Assembly: GCA_018105865.1 (NCBI GenBank)
Contig: CM030834.1
Coordinates: forward strand, 22,715,922-22,779,921
Direction of reading: 5' to 3'
Source of the DNA: Metaphire vulgaris
Lineage: Eukaryota; Annelida; Clitellata; Crassiclitellata; Megascolecidae
DNA: 64,000 nt
The stretch's first letter is position 1; each line of letters begins with the position of its first letter. This document shows positions 1 through 31,551 of this stretch, piece by piece. A program made the position numbers and the translations under genes. Below the pieces are notes generated by a model. That model was not told where the DNA came from. It worked only from the letters and a program-made list of their open reading frames with translations, and ran no database searches.

Positions 1-296
1 ATGTCGTAAACTGATGCAAGCGTAAAAGTTACATTAGGCCTACCTGGAATTGTTTGTAATCTCCTAAGCAGAACTTTATGTTACTTATGTACTGTATTAC
101 TGTAATCTATTACAGATTTTCTTGGCGATTTTCTTATCAATCTGCGTTTGTTTCCTATCGATTTTAAAGTGATTTTTTAAAAATTGTAATAACCTTAAGA
201 TTTGGGCCAATTCGGTTTTTACGATAGATAGACCTAATGAAAAGTAACGAAAATTCGGTTAATATGTCTAATATTCTGCTTTTCGCCGAATTTCAG

Positions 297-15514
<15,218 letters not shown>

Positions 15515-16411
15515 TCGTCCTCCGTATACGATTATTTTCGTCTCTTATGTAGCGCCACTATTGCCTTGCCGTTCTTGAAAGGTGTACACTTCGTTCTTCC
15601 TATCGACGGACAACAACAACAACAACAACAACGACGACGACGACGACGACTGAACGTTTCCTCGAAGTCCGTCTTTCACTGGTTCTTGACTGCCGTTGTC
15701 ACCCGGTGACAAGCTTGACGATTAATTTTGGTTGATATGATAGTCGGTTCGGTTGGTCGTGAACTAGTGACATCTAGTGGCGAATAGTTGAACACGTCGT
15801 CGTGCGGTGGCGGAGTTTTGAAAGAAGGGGGTCCGGTGGCCTGACCGTCGAGTGGAAAAGCGGTCGCACAGCCGGTACGCAACCCCCCCCCTATAGATTA
15901 AACGCTGAAGATGAGTGAATTAGGCTATATGCGTGTTGCGAACGGTCTGGAACATAGGCGTGTTGGGGCTTCCTTTCAGCGCTACATTTCTACCGGGTTT
16001 TATCAAGATTAATCAAAATTTGACACAAAGTTATAGCCAAAATAAAAAGGGCGCGGGATTTATTGGTTCACTCTGAAACTACGTTCCAAAGCCCAAGACT
16101 CAAAGCTGATACTACTCTGCCTAGACCCCATTGCAAGCGCCCGAAGATATTCCCGGGCCACCTAGTGGAAAATTGAAATGTCACTACTGTATGTAAATCC
16201 TTTGGTGCCCCTTCCCCTTCCCCTTCCCCGTATTCCGGTATCCTGGTTACGCCAGTGATAGAGACTTGCGAACGAAATCTAAAGTTTATGTCTAACTGCT
16301 CTACCTTTGAGAAATGATAAATCTGGCGTTTTGAATGAATCATAATTATAATCTTTCAAAAGATTTCGCAGTTGGTGTTTTTCTCATCTAAGTTTAAAAG
16401 AACAACTGTAC
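15515..16411. other. DGK downstream region
   Basis: Holds the likely DGK 3' UTR, a short (CAA)n/(GAC)n tract at 15612-15650 and GC-rich patches near 15780-15890. A (CCTTCC)-type run lies at 16205-16229. No exon seen. Confidence 0.4.
16041..16046 (+). terminator. Candidate poly(A) signal of the DGK gene
   Basis: A canonical AATAAA lies about 530 bp downstream of the DGK stop. It is the first canonical signal I noticed there after the AATAAA-like A-rich tract near 15220, which lies inside an intron. Position is the only evidence. Confidence 0.3.
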
Positions 16412-16560
16412 AGTGGCGGTTCCACGTGGGGATGATTGGGGATGCACCCCCACCTGACTTCCTGACTTTTTCCCGTTTGTGAAACTTTTTTTTTTTTTTG
16501 GGGGTAAATGTAGTAAAACTACTGAGAAAAACTGCGGATGTCTCACGCAAATAAACCAAG
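16412..16560. mobile_element. MITE, family C (CAGTGGCGGTTCC), truncated
   Basis: Left end CAGTGGCGGTTCCACGTGG and shared interior (AAACTGCGGATGT) with the copy at 23367. The right end is replaced by (CA)n. Confidence 0.65.
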
Positions 16561-16616
<56 letters not shown>

Positions 16617-17393
16617 ACACACACACACACTGTATGCTATGAGAACGTCGACAGGGAAGACAAAGATAGAGACGATGGTAACGGGGTCTGGTTTTTTCGT
16701 ATCTGAGAGACTATTTATGGCGCACCGTGACCATCCAGAACAGTCTACAGCCAATATATACACTGTATTCTATGTCGGGTGTTGTGCTGGGCTCATCTTT
16801 GTCTCTCTATTATTCCTACACAGTCTTCTATATACAGATATATTATGTAGGCATATATACCTCATATGAGGTATATATATATATATATATATATACATGT
16901 ACTGGTATATGACGGTTTAATATTACTTTCCCTCCCTCTATAAGAGCACGTAACAACGTCAGTCCCATCTAATCGACCAGAAGCCAAACCAAGGCATCAC
17001 ATACGCCCCACCCCACCCCACTCTAATTCCACCGCCACCCCCACCCCACCCCACCCCGGCGATTCTCTTGTCTGTCTCGTTCTCGATTCAATAATGTAAA
17101 TCCGTCGATCGTTGGGAGTCATTTTTGCCTGTTCGTATAAAACATCCAGACAGCGTCTTCTTCTCCGCCTATTATGTTATGCAGCCCGACGCGCTTTTAG
17201 GGGTGGAACAGGCGCTGTGGGTGGGTGGGGGAGACGAGGGAAAGGGGGATAGTGGCGGACGGAGGAGGGGAGGGTAGGGGCGTTAGGTTCCTCCTCGGAG
17301 AGCGATGCGAAGAAAGAGGGAAAAGGAAAAAGAAAGTCCCAAGTCCTGACTGTGTGTGTGCATATATATATATACATATATATATACACATAT

Positions 17394-17440
<47 letters not shown>

Positions 17441-17628
17441 GCGCTTTAGTTGCTGCTGCACCCACCTGTGTAGGTGGATGTGAGGTGGGGATGGAGAGAT
17501 TGATGCTTGCCTGGCCCAAGGTAAGAGAGCTTGAAAAGGGGGAGGGTAGCGGTGGTAGATGCATGGATGCGAGGAAGACGTTGACCCCCCCCACCCTCCA
17601 CCCCTTCTAGTGGAGGTCTTCTTTCCAG

Positions 17629-17731
17629 ATGGTTCTGACCCGGTTGAGCAGCGTGGATGAGGCGGTGAAAAGACACCAGTTGACTCAATCCGGGATCCGG
17701 GATAGTAGTCGCTCCAGCGGAGCTCTGGAAG
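17629..17731 (+). CDS. Candidate first coding exon of the calcium channel gamma-like gene
   Basis: A reading frame starts with ATG directly after a good 3' splice site (cttctttccag) and ends in GAAG|gtgacg, phase 1. It encodes MVLTRLSSVDEAV and a further serine- and arginine-rich stretch, about 34 residues. If spliced to the acceptor at 18161 (attctag), it continues in frame through about 30 more residues into the ATG at 18254 of the four-TM protein. The phase match supports this, but no transcript evidence is available. It could instead be a chance frame, since the DGK gene already ends at 15514. Confidence 0.35.
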
Positions 17732-17790
17732 GTGACGAGACAACTAATATCCGGAATTTAATGCCTTTCTAGCGCTGCTTTTATATTAGG

Positions 17791-17869
<79 letters not shown>

Positions 17870-18253
17870 CGTTGGCGAACATAATAATTCGGAAATAAAA
17901 AAGTTGAAGATGCGTATCTACAACGATTCAGAAGCAGCAGCAGAGGAGGAGGAGGATGAGGAGGAGGGAGGCTGTGGAATCGATGAGGCTTGAGCGTTCG
18001 GACCTTTACGTCAGCAAAAAAATTCCGCAAAAATACGAGTTAAATTGAAATAACTAGGCCCCTACACGCAATCTCTTTCTCTTTATAATAACAGACTCGA
18101 CGTATTAATAATTATAATATAGCGTTACCAAGTTTCTTATTACGGCATGAAATTATTCTAGCACGAGCATTGCAACGGTCTAGGAAAATAGGGACGAGTA
18201 TAGAAAGAACTAGAACTATACTAGGAGCTACACTTGGCTTCTCGCGCCCCGAG

Positions 18254-23216
<4,963 letters not shown>

Positions 23217-23366
23217 AACGAAAGTTCCGTCGCCGAATTAGACCTGCGGATTGGCGTAGCCACGGGAGGAGGCCGAGCCCAAGCCTCCCACCCCCACCCC
23301 TCATCTCACCTCACTATTCTGGCTTTTGATCGATTATGAGATCTGCGCAAAACCGTTTAGAGCATA

Positions 23367-23679
23367 CAGTGGCGGTTCCAGAATTTCTTGGGGGGGGGGG
23401 GATTAAATGAATTCATAGAAAGCTGGCGGGGATGAAAATAGAAGGAAAAATCAATAAACTTTGCCGAAAAAGGCTGAAAAGGGGAAGTTTAGCCCTAATT
23501 TTACTACACTTTTACCGCAAAAATAGCTTGGCAAGCAAAAAAGGTCATCCGCAGTTTTTTCCCCGTATAGTTTTACTATAGACTTTTGCCCATAAATAGG
23601 TTTCACAAGCAAAAAAGTAAGTCCAGAAGTCCGGCGGAGGGATGCATCCCCACTCGTCCCCCACGTGGAACCGCCACTG
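23367..23679. mobile_element. MITE, family C
   Basis: Inverted ends CAGTGGCGGTTCCAGAA and CACGTGGAACCGCCACTG, 313 bp. It follows the stop of the calcium channel gamma-like gene by 150 bp and contains an AATAAA at 23453-23458 that could serve as a poly(A) signal. No clear duplication. Confidence 0.8.
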
Positions 23680-24082
23680 GTTGAGAGATATTACAGGGAC
23701 GGCGGAGGGTGTAGGCTGGATGATCGAAGAGAATAGTCTAAGTGATAGTATGTGAATGTTGTGTGGAGAAACCGTCGACGATATTTTTTCTTTTTTTAAT
23801 TGTTATTGTTCGTCTGAGAGTTTTCCTACCAGAAAATGTGGATGTGCGCCCCTCCCCTCCCCGCCCAATCTATTCCTGAACCTGGCTACGCCACCGCCTT
23901 TGCGTTCATCGATTTGAGCTTCTGTATCTGAAGAAATATTCACACGCGATACGCCATTTAGAACGAAAGAACGATAGACATACGATAGTATATTTCCGTG
24001 TCGTTGACGTCGTTGTCTAGAGCGGCAAACTCACGACCATCTTATCTCTTGTGTGATTTACTTCTTCGGTGGAGGATTCGCG

Positions 24083-24277
24083 CAGGGGCGTCTTTTTACA
24101 TGTAAAAATTCGGGCACAGTGCCCCGGGGGGGGGGGTCCAGCGCATATTAGGCCGCGCGCAAATCACTTTTTTTAAACGTAGGATTACCTTGTTTGCTTG
24201 TCAACATTGATCTTCACGTCTAGGGCCCCGCAGGTTGCCAGGTGCCCGGGGCTCCGCACTGGTTAAAGACGCCCCTG
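24083..24277. mobile_element. hAT-like MITE with CAGGGGCGTCTTTTTAC ends
   Basis: Inverted ends CAGGGGCGTCTTTTTAC and TTAAAGACGCCCCTG. Flanks GATTCGCG and TATTCGCG match at 7 of 8 positions. 195 bp, no ORF. Confidence 0.85.
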
Positions 24278-24390
24278 TATTCGCGAATATTATATTGTCA
24301 TCTGTTTGGCCTTTAAAAAGTCTGTAACGTCAGCCAAAATTTACAGTAGACGACGGACTTTTCGAATTTTTGTCAACAAAGATATTGCTC

Positions 24391-24441
<51 letters not shown>

Positions 24442-25064
24442 GTCTGCCTCTCTCTCTGCCCCTCTCTCTCTCTTTCGCCTGATAGGTCTATTAAAACACT
24501 TGCTCAGATTGTTTCTAAAAATGCGTTACTTTTTTAATAGAGCTAATCGCGCGATTAATTTTTTTATAGGTATTCTCAGAGTTTATTTTACTTACACGTC
24601 AAATTATTCAAGTCCGCTGTGCTACTTAAGCCTATAGTCAACAGTCACGTTTGATTTGGCGTTGGAACTGTGGAAACTAAACAGGTCATAGGCTAATCAG
24701 AAGGGTGGAAAGTCGGCGTAGGCCAACAATAATAGACAATTTCACTTCACAATATTATTCTGGAAGCGTACTATACAGTGAAACTGGCACTTTCTCAACC
24801 AGTCTGTTACTAAGCAAACTAGTCTCTCGACTTTTGTTGACGACAGAGAAGCCAGCTTCTTGTTAGCCATGTTGCCAGCCACAGAAAATATACATGTAGT
24901 CGCTCACAGAACATTTGCAGTCGCATTCGCAATACTCTAGTAACTGGCTATAGTAAGTTAAAATTTCGAAGTATAAACCTAATAAAGGCAGCAAACTTCA
25001 CAAAAGGAAAGCGTTTCTGTCGGCAACGGCGATTCCAAGAACTCGTCTGGGGGATGTAAGGAAT

Positions 25065-25235
25065 TTCTAGGCAGATCCCGCCGATTGTTAGTCACGGGAG
25101 GTAAGGCGGGGGACAATCCCCCAATAATTTGTTAGGGAATAGAGTATCATTTATCCTCCACATGTTTTGTGTTTCTTTGCTACTGTAACGGAGGAAAATT
25201 AGGTCACCACTAGTTTTTTGCGCTTCTTTAACGTC
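25065..25235. repeat. Interspersed repeat shared with 8390-8600, reversed
   Basis: Contains GGTCACCACTAGTTTTTTG and AGAGTATCATTTATCC, the reverse complement of parts of 8390-8600. Confidence 0.6.
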
Positions 25236-25264
25236 CTAAAAGTCTCAATAAAAAGTCTGGAAAG

Positions 25265-25320
25265 CACTGTTTATTCTAGCCACCTTGACTTTCGGGGGGA
25301 CATTGGAATGTTTGGAGAGG
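25265..25320. mobile_element. MITE, family E, end fragment
   Basis: CACTGTTTATTCTAGCCACC followed by TTGACTTTCGGGGGGACATT matches one end of family E in reverse. Confidence 0.55.
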
Positions 25321-25436
25321 GGAGAAGGCCTGAGTCTCCAAAAATCTCGAAGAGCAAAAAGAGGTCAGCTGTGCAGTGCGCCTTTTTTCATACAGTGCTC
25401 CATGGTGCCCTAAACGACTTTCAACCTGAATTAGTA

Positions 25437-27795
25437 TTACTATTAGTAGTAGTAGCTTCACCGATTCAAACGAAATTTTACACACATAAAGAGGCATCAA
25501 TATATGACTTAAATGCAAAATTTCATTAGAATCCACTCATTCCTTTTAGGGGATTTCATTTTTTGCAATTTGCTGTCACTGCTTATATATTAACCCTAAC
25601 CCTAACCCTAGCTCACGCCTTAACCTTCACCGATTCAAACGAAATTTTAAACACATAAAGAGGCATCAATATATGACTTAAGTGCAAAATTTCATAAGAA
25701 TCCACTGACTCCTTCTAGGGGATTTCATTTTTTGCAATTCGCTGTCACTGCTTATATATTAACCCTAACCCTAACCCTAGCTTACGCCGTTACCTTCACC
25801 GATTCAAACGAAATTTTACACACATAAAGAGGCATCAATATATGACTTAAGTGCAAAATTTCATAAGAATCCACTCACTCCTTCTAGGGGATTTCATTTT
25901 TTGCAATTCGCTGTCACTGCTTATATATTAACCCTAACCTAACCTAGCTTACGCCGTTACCTTCACCGATTCAAACGAAATTTTACACACATAAAGAGGC
26001 ATCAATATATGACTTAAGTGCAAAATTTCATAAGAATCCACTGACTCCTTCTAGGGGATTTCATTTTTTGCAATTCGCTGTCACTGCTTATATATTAACC
26101 CTAACCCTAACCCTAGCTTACGCCGTTACCTTCACCGATTCAAACGAAATTTTACACACATAAAGAGGCATCAATATATGACTTAAGTGCAAAATTTCAT
26201 AAGAATCCACTCATTCTAGGGGATTTCATTTTTTGCAATTCGCTGTCACTGCTTATATATTAACTCTAACCCTAACCCTAGCTTACGCCGTTACCTTCAC
26301 CGATTCAAACGAAATTTTACACACATAAAGAGGCATCAATATATGACTTAAGTGCAAAATTTCATAAGAATCCACTGACTCCTTCTAGGGGATTTCATTT
26401 TTTGCAATTCGCTGTCACTGCTTATATATTAACCCTAACCCTAACCCTAGCTTACGCCGTTACCTTCAACGATTCAAACGAAATTTTACACACATAAAGA
26501 GGCATCAATATATGACTTAAGTGCAAAATTTCATAAGAATCCACTGACTCCTTCTAGGGGATTTCATTTTTTGCAATTCGCTGTCACTGCCTATATATTA
26601 ACCCTAACCCTAACCCTAGATCACGCCTTTACCTTCACCGTTTCAAACGAAATTTTACACAAATAAAGAGGCATCAATATATGACTTAAGTGCAAAATTT
26701 CATAAGAATCCACTCACTCCTTCTAGGGGATTTCATTTTTTGCAATTTGCTGTCACTGCTTATATATTAACCCTAACCCTAACCCTAGCTCACGCCTTAA
26801 CCTTCACCGATCCAAACGAAATTTTACACACATAAAGAGGCATCAATATATGACTTAAGTTCAAAATTTCATTAGAATCCACTCATTCCTTTTATGGGAT
26901 TTCATTTTATGCAATTTGCTGTCACTGCTTATATATTAACCCTAACCCTAACCCTAGCTAACGCCTTGACCTTCACCGATTCAAACGAAATTTTAAACAC
27001 ATAAAGAGGCATCAATATATGACTTAAGTGCAAAATTTCATAAGAATCCACTGACTCTTTCTAGGGATTTCATTTTTGCAAGTTGCTGTCACTGCTGTCA
27101 GCTAACGCCTTGACCTTCACCGATTCAAACGAAATTTTAAACACATAAAGAGGCATCAATATATGACTTAAGTGCAAAATTTCATAAGAATCCACTGACT
27201 CTTTCTAGGGGATTTCATTTTTTGCAATTTGCTGTCACTGCTTATATATTAACCCTAACCCTAACCCTAGCTCACGCCTTAACCTTCACCGATTCAAACG
27301 AAATTTTACACAAATAAAGAGGCATCAATATATGACTCAAGTGCAAAATTTCATAAGAATCCACTGACTCTTTCTAGGGGATTTCATTTTATGCAAGTTG
27401 CTGTCACTGCTTATATATTAACCCTAACCCTAACCCTAGCTCACGCCTTGACCTTCACCGATTCAAACGAAATTTTAAACACATAAAGAGGCATCAATAT
27501 ATGACTTAAGTGCAAAATTTCATAAGAATCCACTGACTCTTTCTAGGGGATTTCATTTTTTGCAATTTGCTGTCACTGCTTATATATTAACCCTAACCCT
27601 AACCCTAGCTCACGCCTTAACCTTCACCGATTCAAACGAAATTTTACACAAATAAAGAGGCATCAATATATGACTCAAGTGCAAAATTTCATAAGAATCC
27701 ACTCACTCCTCCTAGGGGATTTCATTTTTTGCAGTTCGCTGCCATTGCTTATATATTAACCCTAACCTCAACCCTAGCTCATTCCTTATCCTTCA
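25437..27795. repeat. 169-bp satellite array carrying telomeric motifs
   Basis: About 14 head-to-tail units of 169 bp. Unit starts (CCGATTCAAACG) are at 25461, 25630, 25799, 25966, 26135, 26300, 26469, 26638, 26807, 26976, 27120, 27289, 27458 and 27627. Each unit has ATAAAGAGGCATCAATATAT, AAAATTTCATAAGAATCCAC, GGGGATTTCATTTTTTGCAA and then, in most units, TTAACCCTAACCCTAACCCT, three to four repeats of the TTAGGG telomere sequence. The unit at 26976 lacks the telomeric segment and is 144 bp. Units are roughly 95 percent alike by eye. Confidence 0.95.
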
Positions 27796-27922
27796 CTACT
27801 ACGACGACATCTTCTAGCACTACTACTACTATTACAACAACAACAACAACAACAACAACAAAAACTACTACTACTACAACAACAACAACAACAACTACTA
27901 CTACTACTACTACTACGAGCGC

Positions 27923-28255
<333 letters not shown>

Positions 28256-28379
28256 TATTCAGGTTGAAAGTCGTTTTGGACATCATGGAGCACTGTTAAG
28301 AAAAAAGGCGCACTGCGCCTTAGAAAAGGAGCACTGAAAAAATATCGCCTCTTAAGCCGTTACATTTTTAGCCAAGAGG

Positions 28380-28567
28380 CAGTGGCGGCTCCACCGGGGG
28401 GCTCAGGGGGGCCCGTGCCCCCTATTGAGTGCCGGGCCCTCCAGTGGCTCCCCAGTTGGGACCCTATACTTAATGCTACATGCATTAAGCAACAAATGGT
28501 TGGCCCCCATGATTAGAAGTTGCCACCCCAACGGCCCCCCACTTGCCAAATCCTAGAGCCGTCACTG
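28380..28567. mobile_element. hAT-like MITE, family B, inverted copy
   Basis: Ends CAGTGGCGGCTCCACCGG and CTAGAGCCGTCACTG. Flanks CCAAGAGG and CCGAGAGG match at 7 of 8 bases, consistent with an old 8-bp duplication. It lies 380 bp upstream of the H2A.Z ATG. Confidence 0.88.
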
Positions 28568-28833
28568 CCGAGAGGGGTTGACCCCAAAGTCGCGTCAACA
28601 TTTAAAATGCATAGAAACTCATTAAAAATATTTTGCTTTCGGCAGCCAAGGGGGTTTTTACCCCCCAGCCCCCTTGGCTATGCCACTGGTCCGTGCTGAT
28701 TTTCTGCGACGTCCTTAAGCGAATCGGCGATTCGTCGGATAGTTTTGGTGCAATCGAAGAGGCACTATAGAAGTCGATGATTGGTTCCGATTCAAAATTC
28801 AATTTCTCTCCGTTTCCGGCGCGTTCTGTTGGG

Positions 28834-28841
28834 TCACGTGA
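28834..28841. promoter_or_regulatory. E-box in the H2A.Z upstream region
   Basis: A palindromic TCACGTGA lies about 105 bp upstream of the H2A.Z ATG. An inverted CCAAT box (ATTGG) lies at 28780-28784. CCAAT and E-box elements are common in vertebrate H2A.Z promoters. Use here is an inference from position. Confidence 0.35.
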
Positions 28842-28945
28842 CGCATTCGCGGTTTGAACTTGGCTTTGGCTTTGTTTGAGCGAGGACTGATCGTGCACTG
28901 AGCGCTTCGTTTCGTCGCTTGATTTCGCCAAAATTCCGATCAGAA

Positions 28946-31551
28946 ATGGTGAGAATTCTGCCGAAAATCTAACGATCGCGTCCGCCGATAAGTAAATCGA
29001 AGGCAGAATAAACGTTTAAGTACCGGTTGAGGGTTGAAATCCCCGTAGCTTTCTACGGTTTCTCCGACCGTTACCCCTTCGGTATAACTTCTGTAGCGCC
29101 ATGGTTATCGTGTAGTGGGCTGAGTTGGCGGTCTCGTGATGTGGGGCTGCGTAAAGTATTTGGTTTTATGGTGCTAGATTTTCGTTTTCCGCATATGAAT
29201 GAGACTATAATAGTGAAATGTATTCCTTGCAGCCACATAACCATGGAGAAGTTATCTAGCATAATGAAACATTTATTTATTTATATATATTTACTAATCC
29301 TGTGATTACTGGAAAAGAAAACGCCATTGTATATTTTTATTTATGAAAGTGTTTCTAATTGTTAATCTAAGAAATGCAGCTATGTTATTGCCATTTGGTT
29401 AGTGATTGTGTGGCAGCTTTCAGCAATGTAGCTCAGTAGCACGTTTAGGTGTTTGAAATTGCTCATCTAGGATGTCATAAATGGATGAGGCTCGCCCTGC
29501 CTGAAAATACAAAGAACCAAGGCTACATGAAATGGCTCATCTTGTGGAAAACCTAGCACTAGCACAGAAATGCGAGTAAAGATCTGGCTGTTAAGGCTAC
29601 CAAAGAACATAGAAATTTCTATCCAGAAATATGGAGAATTGTACAGATGCTTTGAGAGGAAGGAGTCAATTGAAGTTCTAATGAATTATATAATAACAAT
29701 CTATTATTGCTTCATTTTCGGTTGAGGGAGGTTTGTCATTCAGAAAACTCTTCGGTGGCCCTTAAGATGAAAACGAACTTGTCTGTGGTGGTAGGTGTTT
29801 TTTGTTACTGGGTTTGATATGTGATTGTAATATTTTTATTAGGCTGGTGGAAAAGCTGGTAAAGACACTGGAAAGGCTAAAGCAAAGGCTGTATCTAGAT
29901 CAGCCAGAGCTGGTCTTCAGGTAACTCACCATTTTAGCGCGTTTAGACTGACGTAAGATTTATTTTTTAAACAAACAGCGGAAACTTTAAGCTGCATAAC
30001 GTCCGTTGGTTTTCGGGGCTATGACTTCAGAGGGTGAGACTTCAAGGATGGGGTTACCGTTAAAGTGGCCAGAAGACAAAAATGTCTATCTACCATTATT
30101 GTTACACGTGTAGAATTTATGAAATCTGCAGTTCTTTATAGCTTGATTGTATAGTGAGCTGCTTATAATTTTGTTAGTACTTGTACTGTGTTAGTACTTG
30201 TACTGTGTCACAGCTTGTCTGAATTGCAGTTTTTAAATCTTGTTGTCACTGGCTTCAAGAGCCTGGGAAAACTTTTGCTATTAACCAGAAGCGAAATAAA
30301 GTGGATTGTTTTATCGGTAATGTCTCATGTATTTTTAGTTTCCAGTTGGACGTATTCATCGGCATTTGAAGACCCGTACTACCAGCCATGGTCGTGTGGG
30401 TGCCACAGCTGCTGTATACAGTGCAGCTATTTTGGAGTACCTTACAGCAGAAGTAAGTGTTTTATACTATTGTGCCTAAGTCAGAGGTTGTAATTCGTGA
30501 ACGTTTCAGGTATCATTAAAATACCACGTTTTGTTATTATTGGCACCTGCTGGCAGATTCGAGTTTCTGGATATCTTTAATTAGTTGTTTTTTTTATTGA
30601 TTACTGGAGAAGGATTGTGTTGGTTTGGGATTGTCGTATTAGGCATTTATGACACAAACCTACCGGACTATGTTACAAACTGTGACTCTCTCGGACTTTT
30701 CACGAGTAATCTTAAGACTCGCACATTCGCCATAAGGTATACGTAGTTTTGTAAAGCGATCTTGTCTTTGGCCACTTTTGCCATGCTTATTGCGCTATAT
30801 AAATTGTCCAAATAATAATAATAACGATAATAATGGGGCTGACATATGGTGTTTTGTCTTGCGCTATTTTGTCGTCAGGTCCTGGAACTGGCCGGAAATG
30901 CGAGTAAAGATCTGAAGGTGAAGCGCATCACTCCTCGCCATTTGCAGCTGGCTATTCGTGGCGACGAGGAGCTGGACAGTTTGATCAAGGCTACTATTGC
31001 TGGCGGCGGTAAGCATTCGAGATCGGGCGATTGTTTTCTCGTCCTGTTCTCGGATAGGCGTGTCTACTTGAAGATATCCTGGGCTGAATTAAATAGACTG
31101 CAGTTGTGGTCCTGGCAATGCAATATGCGGTTAACTTGTAACTGATTATTATTGCCAAAGCATGATTATGGTTAGAGGCAAGGTTTTATTTCAACCGTGT
31201 AGTTTTATTTTTGTGTATGTCACTTCTTATCCCCCCCTCACTCAGCTTAGTGTGAACCCTGAAGTGCCACAGTTTTTCTTAACCCCTTAACTGGGGATCC
31301 CAGATATATCCGTCCATTTTACATTGAGTTACAATTAAATACATAGTTAAGGGGTTAAGCAACTCCAAAAGCAGGAGTGCCTCTGGTAGAAGCACTGTAC
31401 AGATCTTTCATTGCGTTGCACTAGTTTAGATGTCGTTAGTGATAAATTGGGATGTAGTAATTGCTATTTAATCTGTGTTGATATTTTAGGTGTTATTCCT
31501 CATATCCACAAGTCTCTGATTGGAAAGAAGGGCAACCCTCAGGCCCCGTAG
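28946..31551 (+). CDS. Histone variant H2A.Z
   Basis: Replication-independent H2A variant placed by SWR1/SRCAP-type remodelers at promoter nucleosomes. Exons: 28946-28948 (ATG only), 29843-29920, 30339-30452, 30879-31008, 31490-31551, together 128 residues, the usual H2A.Z length. The N-tail begins [20 protein letters not shown]. The fold contains [20 protein letters not shown] and the variant-specific [20 protein letters not shown]. The C-terminus reads [13 protein letters not shown], then NPQAP. Features separating it from canonical H2A are the H2A.Z docking and acidic-patch region ([20 protein letters not shown]), multiple introns and no histone stem-loop arrangement. Compared with vertebrate H2A.Z, the changes are confined to the tails (S to A near residue 21 and the last five residues). 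Exon 1 carries only the start codon, as in many animal H2A.Z genes. Confidence 0.98.
31279..31358. mobile_element. 80-bp TTAA-flanked miniature element, copy 3 (reversed)
   Basis: TTAACCCCTTAACTGGGG at the left and TAGTTAAGGGGTTAA at the right, the same interior in reverse orientation. It lies in the last intron of the H2A.Z gene. Confidence 0.85.

Noticed and set aside
23254..23898. Possible outer element (GGCGTAGCC ... GGCTACGCC) around the family C copy
   Set aside because: Only short end matches, with no readable duplication.
25437..27795. Regular repeats suggestive of a CRISPR array
   Set aside because: Whole 169-bp units repeat head to tail with no unique spacers; this is a satellite in a eukaryotic genome.
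29027..29305. Open frame of 92 residues in the first H2A.Z intron
   Set aside because: No family, and it lies within the intron after the ATG-only exon.
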